A stretch of DNA of 64,000 bases from Robiginitalea aurantiaca (GTDB taxonomy: Bacteria; Bacteroidota; Bacteroidia; Flavobacteriales; Flavobacteriaceae): contig NZ_JAUDUY010000002.1 of assembly GCF_030380815.1 (NCBI RefSeq), positions 496,001-560,000 of the forward strand. The letters run 5' to 3'. The notes beneath the pieces are model-generated. The model saw only the letters and a list, made by a program, of their open reading frames with translations. It did not search any database and had not been told where the DNA came from. The first letter of the stretch is position 1, and each line of letters begins with the position of its first letter. A program made the position numbers and the translations under genes. Positions 19,191 to 31,600 of the stretch are shown in pieces.

Positions 19191-19219
19191 TTCCTGTTTT
19201 TTTTAATACCCTCAATTGC

Positions 19220-19257
19220 GAAAACAGCTGGCCTTACACAGCTGTTTTCTTTTTTTA
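19220..19257 (+). terminator. terminator of the small lipoprotein gene
   Basis: Stem GAAAACAGCTG/CAGCTGTTTTC, 8-base loop, then seven T, 30 bases past the stop. Confidence 0.85.
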
Positions 19258-19264
19258 AACCTAT

Positions 19265-19298
19265 AAAAAAACCCCCGACCTGTAAGTCGGGGGTTTTT
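19265..19298. terminator. gyrB terminator, bidirectional
   Basis: AAAAACCCCCGAC / GTCGGGGGTTTTT with a 6-base loop, 19 bases past the gyrB stop. It stands back to back with the lipoprotein gene terminator. Confidence 0.85.
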
Positions 19299-19316
19299 AA
19301 ATTGAAAGAAGCGATG

Positions 19317-21296
<1,980 letters not shown>

Positions 21297-21307
21297 TTAC
21301 AATCTTA

Positions 21308-21315
21308 CAAATATA
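21308..21315 (-). promoter_or_regulatory. candidate gyrB promoter -7 box
   Basis: Minus strand reads TATATTTG, matching TAnnTTTG, 42 bases before the chosen gyrB ATG. It supports the start at 21266, since the predicted transcript start still precedes it. Confidence 0.5.
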
Positions 21316-21438
21316 CGGAATGGCCCATGAAAACTGTGCTTTCCGAGCATTCAATGCTTTGAAGTTATCAACAATTTAAGAACAATTCCATCGATTTTTA
21401 AGCCCATAAAGCTTCCCCGAAAGATGACATTTATTATG

Positions 21439-21467
21439 TTGTTAAACTGGAGTAACCTGTACCTTTG
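21439..21467 (+). promoter_or_regulatory. promoter of the DASS transporter gene
   Basis: TTG at 21439-21441, an 18-base spacer, then TACCTTTG at 21460-21467: a full match to the Bacteroidetes -33/-7 pattern. The predicted transcript start (about 21473) lies after the first possible in-frame codon at 21465, so it decides for ATG 21498. Confidence 0.7.
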
Positions 21468-21497
21468 CCCAAGTTTGAACTCAAACCCCTGCTTCGC

Positions 21498-22946
21498 ATG
21501 GCTGATTCGAGAACCGCATCCTTAAAGTTACTGCCCCAAATGCAGAAGGTGGTAGATATTCAGAGTAAAATTATCTACTTCCTGCTTGCCATTATTCTGG
21601 CCTTTGGGCTGACTTACGCCCTGTACGAACCCGTCATGAATCAGGCCCAGATTTACGTGCTTTTCCTGTTGTTTCTCGCCGTGGGACTCTGGGTTACCGA
21701 GGCAATACCCCCTTTTGCCGTCGGATTGCTGGTTTTCGGGTTTCTCATTTTTGCGATGAACAGTTATTATTCCAAGATAGACCCGGAAAATGTTCAGTCC
21801 TATTACAGCGAATACGTCAATTCATGGTCCAGCAGTGTAATCTGGTTGATGCTGGGTGGTTTTTTTATGGCTGAAGCCATGCGGAAAACCGGGTTGGACA
21901 AAGAAGTCTTCCGCATGTCAATTGCAAAATTCGGCACGAATCCGAAATACATCCTGCTGGGGATGATGCTCACCACAGCCCTCTTCTCCATGATCATGTC
22001 CAATACGGCAACCGCGGCCATGATGATCGCTTCTGTAATGCCATTTATCAGTACCCTGGAAGATGATGCACCGTTTACAAAGGCTTCACTGCTCGGAATC
22101 TCGGGAGCCGCATCCCTTGGAGGTATGGGAACTCTGATCGGATCTCCTCCCAATGCCATCGCTGTGGAGGCCCTCAATACGCATGGTATTGATGTAGGTT
22201 TCCTGGAATGGATGCTCGTTGGCTTTCCCCTTGCTATTATCCTTACGCTAGTCTTTTGGTTTTTACTCATCCGAAAATACATTCCAAGACGCACGGAAAT
22301 GCATATTGAACTGCCCTCGGAAGAAACTGCGGAATACCAGGTCAATTACAGGTTTGAACGCATTAAAAAAAGGGTTGTCCTGATCGTAATGGGGCTGACC
22401 TTACTTTTGTGGCTAACCGAAAAAGCCCATGGTATCCCCGCTTCTGTGGTTTCACTCCTTCCCATTATTCTGCTGACCATGTCGGGCATTATTAACGGGG
22501 ATGATGTGCGTCACCTGCCCTGGGACACACTCATGCTGGTAGCGGGGGGACTCGCCCTCGGATTGGCGATAAAGGAAACCGGGCTGGCCGATCTGTATGT
22601 AGAAAAAATCCAACAATTCGATTTGAATTTCTACGTCATGGTACTCGGTTTTGGCTTTCTTACGATTTTCATGTCCAATGTTATGAGCAATACGGCCACG
22701 GCGACCATACTTATCCCGGTGGGGATCATTCTTACCTTTGAGAATCCGGTCATATTGCCCATCGTAATCGGTTTAAGTGCTTCATCGGCTCTGTTCCTGC
22801 CCATTTCTACGCCCCCAAATGCCATCGCCTATAGCACCGGAAAACTGGAGCAAAAAGATTTTCGCCTCGGAGGGGTGGCGATGGGATTCATTTCACCCAT
22901 TCTCATCACGGTCTTCGCCTTTATAATCTATGCCCTGGTGACTTAA
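21498..22946 (+). CDS. SLC13/DASS family sodium:anion symporter
   Basis: Inner-membrane carrier of the divalent anion:Na+ symporter family, which imports dicarboxylates or sulfate-like anions. The 482-residue product has about 11 membrane spans and an internal repeat with one SNT motif in each half: MSNTATAAMMIASVMPF and MSNTATATILIPVG, the sodium- and substrate-binding signatures. Matching helix-tip loops GTLIGSPPNAIAVE and PISTPPNAIAYS follow each. Start at 21498 is fixed by the upstream promoter. The substrate cannot be read from sequence; dicarboxylates are most likely by family. Confidence 0.92.
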   Translation: MADSRTASLKLLPQMQKVVDIQSKIIYFLLAIILAFGLTYALYEPVMNQAQIYVLFLLFLAVGLWVTEAIPPFAVGLLVFGFLIFAMNSYYSKIDPENVQSYYSEYVNSWSSSVIWLMLGGFFMAEAMRKTGLDKEVFRMSIAKFGTNPKYILLGMMLTTALFSMIMSNTATAAMMIASVMPFISTLEDDAPFTKASLLGISGAASLGGMGTLIGSPPNAIAVEALNTHGIDVGFLEWMLVGFPLAIILTLVFWFLLIRKYIPRRTEMHIELPSEETAEYQVNYRFERIKKRVVLIVMGLTLLLWLTEKAHGIPASVVSLLPIILLTMSGIINGDDVRHLPWDTLMLVAGGLALGLAIKETGLADLYVEKIQQFDLNFYVMVLGFGFLTIFMSNVMSNTATATILIPVGIILTFENPVILPIVIGLSASSALFLPISTPPNAIAYSTGKLEQKDFRLGGVAMGFISPILITVFAFIIYALVT

Positions 22947-23029
22947 GAGGATTAGGGTACACCCGGAATGCTGCCCTTGAGCCTTTAGTTACATGGGTCT
23001 GATGGCTCTGGTAGTGCAACCTGAAGCAA

Positions 23030-24700
23030 CTATACCTCATAGGCCTCTTCGTGCACCTGGTGAACAGCCCTGCCCGAAGGGTCGTTCAGATTCTTAAAAG
23101 CCTCGTCCCATTCCAGGGCCGTTTGCGTACTGCAGGCCACAGAAGGCTCTTGGGGCACACTGCGAGCCGCTGCATCGCTAGGAAAGTGCGATTCAAAAAT
23201 CTCACGGTAGTAGTACTCCTCTTTACTGGTAGGGGGTTGTATCGGAAAGCGGTAATGGGCATTGGTGAGCTGGTCGTCGCTAACTTCTGCCTCCACTACT
23301 TCTTTCAGCGTATCGATCCAACTGTATCCCACTCCGTCCGAAAACTGTTCTTTCTGTCGCCAGGTCACAGACTCGGGTAGATACGACTCAAAGGCTTTTC
23401 TGAGAACCCATTTTTCCATCCGCCCATCTCCGATCATTTTATCACTGGGGTTCAGGCGCATGGCGATATCCATGAACTCCTTATCCAGGAAAGGAACACG
23501 ACCTTCAATTCCCCATGCGGCAAGGGATTTGTTCGCCCTCAGACAATCGTACAGGTGGAGTTTATCAAGTTTACGGACATTCTCCTCGTGAAATTCTCGC
23601 GCGCCCGGAGCCTTGTGGAAATAGAGGTAACCGCCAAAAAGTTCATCGGCTCCTTCTCCGGAGAGCACCATTTTTATACCCATCGATTTGATGACCCGGG
23701 CCAACAGATACATAGGGGTTGAGGCACGTACAGTGGTTATATCATAGGTTTCCAGATGATAGATAACATCCCGCAAAGCATCGAGGCCCTCCTGAATGGT
23801 AAATTCCACTTCGTGATGAACCGTATCAATGTGCTCGGCTACCTTCCTTGCCGCAGCGAGATCCGGGGAACCTTCAAGTCCTACTGAAAAGGAATGCAGA
23901 CGGGGCCACCAGGCTTCTGTGGTATCGTCCGCTTCGATGCGCATCGCTGCATACTTTTTGGCGATCGCCGATGTTATTGAAGAATCCAGTCCGCCCGATA
24001 GCAAAACGCCATAGGGTACGTCAGACATGAGCTGCCGATGTACAGCTTCTTCCAGCCCCTTGCGAAGGGCAGGAATATCAGTTGGATTCTCCGCAACGGC
24101 ATCATACTCCTGCCAGTCCCTGGTATACCAGCGCTGCAAGCCGGAACGCTCACTGCTTAAAAAATGTCCCGGAGGGAAAACTTCAATCCGGACACAAACG
24201 CCTTCGAGCGCCTTCAATTCAGATGCCACGTAAAAAGTACCGTGTTTGTCCCATCCCATATAGAGCGGGATTATTCCCATATGATCCCGGGCGATGAAAT
24301 AACGATTATTGGGCAGGTCATAAAGTGCAAATCCAAAGATCCCGTTGAGGGAGTCCAAAAATCCGGTACCTTCTTTTTTATAAAGTGCCAGGATTACTTC
24401 GCAATCGGATTGGGTCTGAAACGCATACGAATCGCCCAGGGCCTCGCGAATGGCCCTGTGGTTGTAAATCTCTCCATTGGCGGCAAGTATGAGCTCCCCA
24501 TCGGCACTGAGAATCGGCTGCCGGCCCGAAGCCGGATCGACAATTGCCAGGCGCTCATGGGTGAGAATTGCGTTCTCACAGGCGTAAATACCACTCCAGT
24601 CCGGACCCCGGTGTCGCAATTTACCGGACATTTCCAGCAGGCGTGACCTCAATTCAGAAGCGGGTTGTTTTAAATCAAATGCACAAACGATTCCACACAT
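23030..24700 (-). CDS. asnB: asparagine synthase (glutamine-hydrolysing), AsnB type
   Basis: Makes asparagine from aspartate, ATP and glutamine. ATG 24700 is used because Met must directly precede the catalytic Cys2 (MCGIVCAFDLKQ), which is freed by Met removal. The glutaminase domain has LRHRGPDWSG, HERLAIVDP and ANGEIYNH; the synthetase domain has the PP-loop LLSGGLDSSITSAIAKKYA, LSGEGADELFGGYLYF and FLDKEFMDIAMRL. At 556 residues it matches E. coli AsnB-like length. It converges with the DASS transporter gene; an AT-rich leader lies upstream. Confidence 0.95.
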   Translation of the reverse strand: MCGIVCAFDLKQPASELRSRLLEMSGKLRHRGPDWSGIYACENAILTHERLAIVDPASGRQPILSADGELILAANGEIYNHRAIREALGDSYAFQTQSDCEVILALYKKEGTGFLDSLNGIFGFALYDLPNNRYFIARDHMGIIPLYMGWDKHGTFYVASELKALEGVCVRIEVFPPGHFLSSERSGLQRWYTRDWQEYDAVAENPTDIPALRKGLEEAVHRQLMSDVPYGVLLSGGLDSSITSAIAKKYAAMRIEADDTTEAWWPRLHSFSVGLEGSPDLAAARKVAEHIDTVHHEVEFTIQEGLDALRDVIYHLETYDITTVRASTPMYLLARVIKSMGIKMVLSGEGADELFGGYLYFHKAPGAREFHEENVRKLDKLHLYDCLRANKSLAAWGIEGRVPFLDKEFMDIAMRLNPSDKMIGDGRMEKWVLRKAFESYLPESVTWRQKEQFSDGVGYSWIDTLKEVVEAEVSDDQLTNAHYRFPIQPPTSKEEYYYREIFESHFPSDAAARSVPQEPSVACSTQTALEWDEAFKNLNDPSGRAVHQVHEEAYEV

Positions 24701-24721
24701 ATCAATATAAATTTGATTCAA

Positions 24722-24932
24722 ATATTGATTTAAAGTTTCTATTTTAAAACATTTAATTCATAATTAATTTCATTTTTTACTATTATAAGTGTTTTTTAAT
24801 TATATATGAAAGTTTAATTTGAATAAACCACCTGATTAATATCGGTTCGTAAGAACTCTAAATTTTAACGAGTTTTTAAAACAGGGCTCTTCTAAAAGGG
24901 TGTAGTTTTAGCCATCTAAAAAAACCATTCAG
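24722..24932. other. AT-rich divergent control region
   Basis: The 210 bases between the divergent asnB and DUF2911 genes are very AT-rich at 24722-24830, in contrast to the flanking DNA. No open frame, clear TAnnTTTG match or stable hairpin was seen. It probably holds both promoters and possibly regulator sites. Confidence 0.4.
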
Positions 24933-25472
24933 ATGAAAAAATACCTAACGCTTTCACTTTTTGTACTTGCACTTGTTTTTACAACTTCCTCAAACGCCCA
25001 GGAATTCAGCGGGCTGGACAAGAGCCCCATGGATATGGCCAGCTTTCCTTCCAGCTATAAAGTTTCCGACAAGGCGATGCGAATTGTTTATGGACGGCCC
25101 CAGCTCAAAGGGCGATCGCTCAGCGATCTCGCACCGGCTGGCAAAGTCTGGCGTACCGGGGCAAATGAAGCTCCTGAAATCACTTTTTACAAGGACGTCA
25201 AATTCGGTGGCCAGGATGTAAAGGCAGGGACCTATGCCCTGTTTACCATTCCAGGTGACAAGGAATGGACAGTAATCCTGAACAAGAATCTGAATCAATG
25301 GGGTGCTTATACCTACGACGAAAAAGGAGATGTAGCCCGGACTACTGCCGCTGCAAGCACATCCGGAGAATCCCTTGAAGCTTTTTCCATCGCCTTTAAA
25401 GAAGTTGACGGCGGTGCGCATATGGTTATGGGATGGGGTAACACCCGCGTAGCAGTTCCAGTAATGTGGTAA
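24933..25472 (+). CDS. DUF2911 secreted protein
   Basis: The 179-residue product has a signal peptide (residues 1-22, ending SNA-Q). The mature part carries the DUF2911 pattern: IVYGRPQLKGRSLSDLAP, GKVWRTGANEAPEITFYKDV, AGTYALFTIPGDKEWTVILNKN and NQWGAYTYDEKGDV. DUF2911 proteins are common exported proteins of Bacteroidetes with no known activity. It is monocistronic, with a strong terminator right after it. Confidence 0.9.
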   Translation: MKKYLTLSLFVLALVFTTSSNAQEFSGLDKSPMDMASFPSSYKVSDKAMRIVYGRPQLKGRSLSDLAPAGKVWRTGANEAPEITFYKDVKFGGQDVKAGTYALFTIPGDKEWTVILNKNLNQWGAYTYDEKGDVARTTAAASTSGESLEAFSIAFKEVDGGAHMVMGWGNTRVAVPVMW

Positions 25473-25498
25473 TTGTATTCCCTTTCTAATCCAAACAT

Positions 25499-25528
25499 GG
25501 CGGCCTCAATGAGGCCGCTTTTTTTTTG
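25499..25528 (+). terminator. terminator of the DUF2911 gene
   Basis: GGCGGCCTC/GAGGCCGC stem with a 3-base loop and nine T, 27 bases past the stop. Confidence 0.85.
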
Positions 25529-25669
25529 GTTCCTGTGAAAAAATCATCCGTTGTGGGAGCGGTATCTGTGTGCCTTGCCCAAAAGACCATCCTATCCGCA
25601 AAAGTCTGGGATCACTAATGGGATAACAGATACTACAGAACATTCCAAACAAAGGACTGCCGCAGCGAT

Positions 25670-26812
25670 TTATTTCTCGGAATCCGGTGGCAGGTGCCGG
25701 GTTTTTCGGATAAGGAATTCCACTCGGCGGTTCTGACTCCGGCCGACTTCCGTTTCATTAGAGGCGATAGGCCTTGAAGATCCATAGCCCTCCCATTGTA
25801 TCCTGCCTGAAGGTATTCCAAGGTTTTCAAGGTACTTCGCTACGGCCAGACAGCGTTTTTCGGAAAGTGTCCTATTGTAATCCACAGTTCCTTTCCCATC
25901 GGTATGCCCGGCCAGCTGGAGTTGTAAATCAGGATCCTGCCTCAGAAACTCATAAAGAGATTGTAGTTCCTCACGTCCCGGATGCGAAAGACTGTAGGTG
26001 TCAAACTCAAATAACAATGACCGAAACACCTGCAGGCTATCGAGTTGAAACCCTTCCTTTTGGCGCTCAGAAGACGCATGTGCTATGGCCAGTTCCGGTT
26101 TCTGTTCTAATAGCGCAACTTTGTCGATATAATAATAAGCTCCTTTATTGGAACTTCTCCCGGTCTTTGTGGTACGGGTTTGCCGATTGGTGCGGAAATT
26201 CCCCAGAATCAGGTACCGTTCTGTGCCTTCTGCTTCAAAACGCGCCTCGATCCGACTCCAGTCCGAGGTATCCGACAGGAAATCATCGGCCGGTGTCTCG
26301 AAATAGTTGTATTCATTCTCTGCATAGGCAAAACGCTTGGCCTTGGTGATATTCTTCTTGGTATCTATTTCGAGGGGTTCACTGCTGAAGAGGATACCAA
26401 AGTCCCGAATGGCGTAATCCGAACGTTCGGCAAGACTGACGTAAAAAGACAACCTGTAGACCGCACCTGCTTTGAGGGTTGACCTTAAGGGTACCTGTAA
26501 ATATTCCCTGTAATCGTCCGGAGCATACGCATAGAATCCTGCATAGCCCTCACCTTCCACGGTTCGCTGAACCCCATTAAAGTTTTCGGGGGTTCCCATA
26601 TGAAAACTGCACATATGGAAGTAATCCGTTGTGCCTGAGGTGGGTGTTGTCCAATCGGCGACATCCTGATGTAAATTACCTAAATGCCTGGGACATTCAT
26701 TGTAGGTTTCAAACCCCGGATTGGAAATCAAATTTTGTGAATAAACAAACACAGGCAAAACACCTAAAAACGCAATGAGGACAAGATTTGGGTGTATTCT
26801 GAGAAACATCAC
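25670..26812 (-). CDS. OmpA family protein with N-terminal beta-sandwich module
   Basis: The 380-residue product has a signal peptide (to about residue 25, VYS-Q). The first half starts NLISNPGFETYNECP and holds GVQRTVEGEGYAGFYAYAP and YLQVPLRSTLKAGAVYRLSFYVSLAE, which reads like a carbohydrate-binding-type jelly roll. The last 110 residues are an OmpA C-terminal domain: LLFEFDTYSL, LQLAGHTDGKGTVDYNRTLSEKR and SQNRRVEFLI, which binds peptidoglycan. It would tie a surface or periplasmic binding module to the cell wall; the ligand is unknown. Met2 is an alternative start. Confidence 0.87.
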   Translation of the reverse strand: MMFLRIHPNLVLIAFLGVLPVFVYSQNLISNPGFETYNECPRHLGNLHQDVADWTTPTSGTTDYFHMCSFHMGTPENFNGVQRTVEGEGYAGFYAYAPDDYREYLQVPLRSTLKAGAVYRLSFYVSLAERSDYAIRDFGILFSSEPLEIDTKKNITKAKRFAYAENEYNYFETPADDFLSDTSDWSRIEARFEAEGTERYLILGNFRTNRQTRTTKTGRSSNKGAYYYIDKVALLEQKPELAIAHASSERQKEGFQLDSLQVFRSLLFEFDTYSLSHPGREELQSLYEFLRQDPDLQLQLAGHTDGKGTVDYNRTLSEKRCLAVAKYLENLGIPSGRIQWEGYGSSRPIASNETEVGRSQNRRVEFLIRKTRHLPPDSEK

Positions 26813-26934
26813 ACTGACTTTTGAACTTTCAAGGTACTATAATTAGGCAAAAACCACCAAATGCATGCGGAATCCCTCGATCAAAGGGCTCCTAAAACGG
26901 TCAGGCGTCAGATCAAAATGATCCTGACAGCGCT

Positions 26935-28683
26935 TTAGAGATCAAATTTATAACTCGCTCCAGCCATCACCTGTAACCCCTGTACCCTGAAATTCGCCCA
27001 CCGCTGATAGGAATTATTCACCAAATTACTGGCCCTTGCAAAAAGGGAAAGTTGCCCATTCAGGTGATATCCCAATTGCAGGTTCGCATCAAAATACCCT
27101 TCGAGTGTTCGGATCTGAGCTGGAAAATCTTCAGGTGGAATTACGGATCCCGCAATGGATGCGAGATCTTCCCGTTCGCCCACATAAAAAAGGCTGGCAC
27201 CAAAATACCATTGAGATCCGATTTGGTAATCCATAAAAAGGCTTCCCTCCAGGTTTGGGAGGTTCCAGGCCGGATTTCCGGTTTCCGTGCTGTAATCATT
27301 TATGCTGGTATTTACCCCCAGGGTAAAATTTCTGTTGACCGAAAGCTCCAGCTCTGCGAAAATTCCCAGTGTTTTGACATCGTCGTAGAATACCCGGAAG
27401 GAATTTCCATACATATAGCTTTTATCGTCTGAGCGGAATTCGTTTACCGGATTCAGAAGAAAAAGAGGTGAAAAATTCTCTGCACGATACGTTCCTTTTA
27501 AGTTATAGCTCAACTGGGGCAGTAATTGCCCCCTTATCCCCAGATATGCTTCATATTGCCTGTCTGTAGGCATTACCATAAGCGTTGGGGAAATAAAAGG
27601 ATTCTGGTTGCTGAAATCGTAATAGGAATTCTGGATCAGCCCTCCTTCTACCCCACCGTAGGCAACCAACATATCCTCTGAAAGGACATAGGAAGCATTC
27701 ACTGCTGGGTAAATATAGAAGTCGGTCTGGCTGTTTTCGGTATCGAGCCCCAGGACAATTTTGGCCCCCAGTTCCAGCTTCAGATCATCGCGGATTAATT
27801 CCAGGCTAGGCAGGATTCCGGTCTGAAAATAACTGTATACAACTCCTGGCTCGGCTTGAAGTTGCGTCAGGGGACCATTTTCGAACTCCCCTCCAACATA
27901 ATCCAGACTCACACCAAGGGTGAACGTCTCATCGCTAATCGGCAACCCAATATTGCCTTTAAGGGCCATGCGATTCTCACCCGATCCAACGGCATCCCAA
28001 AAGCCCCTGACCAGGACGGATGCTTCATCAAAAAAGCTATCCGAAAGATGTACCCCTCCTTTGATTTCAGCCATAAAGTAATTCTGAGCTTCATCGACAT
28101 TTCCTGGGAGATCTGTTTCTAACGTACCCTCCGGGAGTCCGTACCAATTGTACTTCCTGTGCTCAATACCCGCCCCGAGATTCCAATCCCATTCGCGTTC
28201 CCGGCGGGCATAGGTCAGGTCCAGTCCGGTGTTGTAAAAATCCGTATTGAGAAAGGTCCCATCGATGTCTCCTCTTGAGGAAAAATGATTCAACCCAACG
28301 TCCAATAAGTGCTTCCCCCGGTCGTAATCAAGACTTGTGTAAAAATCCGCCAGCGCATTGGTATAGTTGCCCAGTCCTAAAGAGGCGTAGGTGTTGTATA
28401 GCTTCTCGCGTTCCACACGGGCAACCGTAGCTGCCTGCCCCTTGGCAGGGACAAAGGTTGAAGCCACGGGTACTGAAAAAATACTGTATTGAATTGGGAT
28501 CCTGCTGCCGACAATACTGTCGTTGAGGCTGGGGACCGTTTTTAATTTGTAGGCATCGCTAACCGTGGGCCGGTAGGATCGTACTACGGTCACCGTCTCC
28601 GTTCCAAGGTCCTTTTCCTGAGCATTCAGGCAAAACACTGAAGATAATACCAGGCAAAGGATGAGCAGTTTCGTCATTTTCAT
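26935..28683 (-). CDS. TonB-receptor-like outer membrane barrel without plug
   Basis: The 582-residue product has a signal peptide (to about residue 21, NAQ). The mature protein starts EKDLGTETVTVVRSYRPTVSDAYKL, like the beginning of a TonB-dependent receptor plug, but the usual 120-residue plug is missing and barrel strands begin near residue 90 (YASLGLGNYTNALADFYTSLDY). It ends in GASYKFDL. The adjacent very large TPR gene ends 15 bases upstream on the same strand, so the two probably work together in the envelope. No TonB gene is nearby. Role unknown. Confidence 0.8.
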   Translation of the reverse strand: MKMTKLLILCLVLSSVFCLNAQEKDLGTETVTVVRSYRPTVSDAYKLKTVPSLNDSIVGSRIPIQYSIFSVPVASTFVPAKGQAATVARVEREKLYNTYASLGLGNYTNALADFYTSLDYDRGKHLLDVGLNHFSSRGDIDGTFLNTDFYNTGLDLTYARREREWDWNLGAGIEHRKYNWYGLPEGTLETDLPGNVDEAQNYFMAEIKGGVHLSDSFFDEASVLVRGFWDAVGSGENRMALKGNIGLPISDETFTLGVSLDYVGGEFENGPLTQLQAEPGVVYSYFQTGILPSLELIRDDLKLELGAKIVLGLDTENSQTDFYIYPAVNASYVLSEDMLVAYGGVEGGLIQNSYYDFSNQNPFISPTLMVMPTDRQYEAYLGIRGQLLPQLSYNLKGTYRAENFSPLFLLNPVNEFRSDDKSYMYGNSFRVFYDDVKTLGIFAELELSVNRNFTLGVNTSINDYSTETGNPAWNLPNLEGSLFMDYQIGSQWYFGASLFYVGEREDLASIAGSVIPPEDFPAQIRTLEGYFDANLQLGYHLNGQLSLFARASNLVNNSYQRWANFRVQGLQVMAGASYKFDL

Positions 28684-28698
28684 ATCCGGGTGGCGTCT

Positions 28699-31600
28699 TT
28701 AATTTCCTTCTGGTTTTATAGAGGCATTTCGGGTAGCTTCCCGAGTTTTTATTTTTGAAAGTTCCCGGCCCGCCTCGGAGGCTATATCCGGAAAGTCCTC
28801 AAAATTGGCCACAACGCTCTCGAGGATGTAAGTGGCCTGAAAGGCATCGTCCAACTGGTCGTAATTCAAGGCCATTACAATGAGTCCCTTGCCCCCCCAT
28901 TGCCTGTAGGTGGCATAATCGCGTACCAATTCCTGCAGGCTGGCATTGGAAGCCTCCGGATCTCCATCTTCCCTTTCGAAAAAGGCCTTGTAGTAAAGGG
29001 CTTCCGCCTTGGCTTCGCGGCCTCCTGTTTCCAAAACCAGGGCATAGGCCTCCCTTGCTTTGGTAGCGTCTCCGGTTTCCATGGCTGCCCGAGCCGTCAT
29101 GAGGCGGGCATCAGAGCGGATGCGGTCGTTAAGGGAAGGGTTATCAAGGACCTTTTGCGCATACTCAAGTACCTCGGAATACTGCTTGTTCTCAAAGTAG
29201 GCTTTCATCAAATTGGACTGGGCGTATGTTCGGTTTTGTGGAATATCCGCTATTGCCTCCAGTCGTTTTAAATACGGTATGGCCTGAGGGTACCCTTCGC
29301 CCGAAATCAGGATTTCACAAACACGGGTCAGCGCTTGTTCCGCCATTTCTCCCGTACCGGATTCCGCCACCATTTTAAAAGGCTCCAGGGCTTTTTCAGT
29401 CTCACCCCTCTGAAAATACAAGGTGGCGAGTCTGAATCGCGCTTCGATATGACGACTTCCCCCGGGAAACTCCTTCAGGTAGGCTTCAAATGCCTTTTCG
29501 GCCCGGGTTGCATTGCCATCCAGATATTGCTTTTCTGCGGCATCATAGGAAGCTGTTTCCAGTTCCTGATCACTTACTTCTACATAATCCAGACCCCGGA
29601 CCCATTGCGCATAAGCGTCTACTTCGCCCAAATCCACATAGATCAGCTTCGCTGTCTGCACGGCCTGCACGGCCTGGTCACTATCCGGATATACCCGGGT
29701 GACCTCCTTAAAGACTTCAAGAGCTTCGCGGTTGTCGCCCCGGTTATAGAAAACCAGGCCTTTGCGCATCATAGCCGTTGGAACAAGCGAACTCATGCGA
29801 TACTCGCTGATAAGCCGATCATAGGCGGCTATCGCTTCTGAGCTTTTCCCTTCCTGTACAAACGAATTTCCCAGTTCCAAATAGGCATCGTCTTTCAGTG
29901 TGGATTTGGGATAGGCATCAATAAACGCGGTAAGGGCCTGTTGTTTTTCGCCTTCCCGTCCAAGGAACCCCAGGGAAAGGGCCTTTTGGAAGTCTGCGTA
30001 ATCAGGATCAGGGCTGCCCGAACTCCGCGCACGATCATATGCTGCAATGGCATCCCGGTAGGAACTACTGACAAAATAACTATCCCCCAGCCGCATTAAG
30101 GCATCTGCATTCTGGTCTCCCGTGCCGCCGCTCCTGGTATACTTTTCGAAATAGCGGGCTGCATTTTCGTAATCATTGCGTTTGAAATGTGCATAGCCTA
30201 TCTGATAATCCAGCCCCTTGTACTCCTCGAGCGCACTTGATGCAGGTAATTTTCCGAATTGGGTGTAAGCCGTAAGGGCCTCCTCAAAGCGTCCCAGTTC
30301 GAAGGCAGCTTCAGCTTTCCAATACTGTGCCCTGGCTTTGAAAACAGGATCTCCTCCCCTGGACAAGGATCTTTCAAAAAGGGCAAGAGCCCCTTGATAA
30401 TCTTCCTCTAAGAATACCTCAACACCCCTGTAGTATGCTACCTTTTGGTAGGTCTCAGGGCTTGCAAAGGATTCCTTTTCCTCCAGAAGCGCCAGGGCTC
30501 CCTTAAAATCACGGGTAGAGAGATAGGAATCGATAAGCAGTTTTTTGATTTCAGCTTCGTTTCCATCCCCCGGATAAGTCTGCAGATACCCCTGCAGCAC
30601 CTCGGAGACAGATTCATAAGCATTGCCCTGTTCATAGCTCAAACGGGCATAATTCAAATAGGCATCCTTCCGGATTTCCGCATCAAATTCCATCTGTGAT
30701 GCATTGCGGAAAGCGTTAAGGGCTTCCTGTTTCTTATCCAGGTTGAGATAGCACTCGGCCAGGTGGTAATAGGCGTTTTGCGCAACAAAATCCGCTCCGT
30801 CAACAATTTTGTTGAATTGTCCTATGGCATTGGCGTAATCCCCCTGTTTGTAGTATGCATAGCCCAACTGATAGTAATCGGTATTGCTCCATTTTCCACC
30901 CTTACCCTGGTATTGCTCCAGATAAGGCGCGGCCGCCTCATATTCCTTCAAATTGAAATAACTCTCCCCGATGATTTTATTCAATTCCGAAACCTCCCTT
31001 CGGTTCGCTTTTGACAATTGTTGCTCGGCCTGAGTGATCGCTTCCCTGAAATTGCCCAGCTTAAAATTCATGTCTGCCTGATAGTAGGAGAGTTTCTCCT
31101 GCAACACTTCCTGATCTGCAATCTGATCAAAACGCTCATTGGCTTCCTGGTAGTCGTCCTGTTGATAGGCGATATAGCCCAGGTAGTATTTTGCCTGGGA
31201 ACCGTATTCGGCAGAACTGCTCACCCGCTGAAAATAAGGCTCTGCCTGGCCGGGTTTATTTGAATTAAACAAGGCATATCCCTTGCGAAAATCAAAACGC
31301 TCCCGCTCACTTCGGTTCAGGGAACCCGGATCCGCTTTGTTATACCACTTCAGCGCATATGGATAGCGCCCATTCTCGAAGTAATAATCGGCCACATCCA
31401 TAAAAGCGGAATTCCGTTTTGTGGACGTAGGATAGTCGGCGACAAAGGATTCCATAAGGCGGTCTGCACCAAGTTGGTTGAGCCGAACCGCAGCATTGGC
31501 GATATAATACGCGCTATTGGCGCGGGTCTGTTCGTCCTGGCTTGTAGCCAAAACCGACTCAAAAAGGGTTTGAGCCGCCTGATATTGTTTGTTGCGGTAA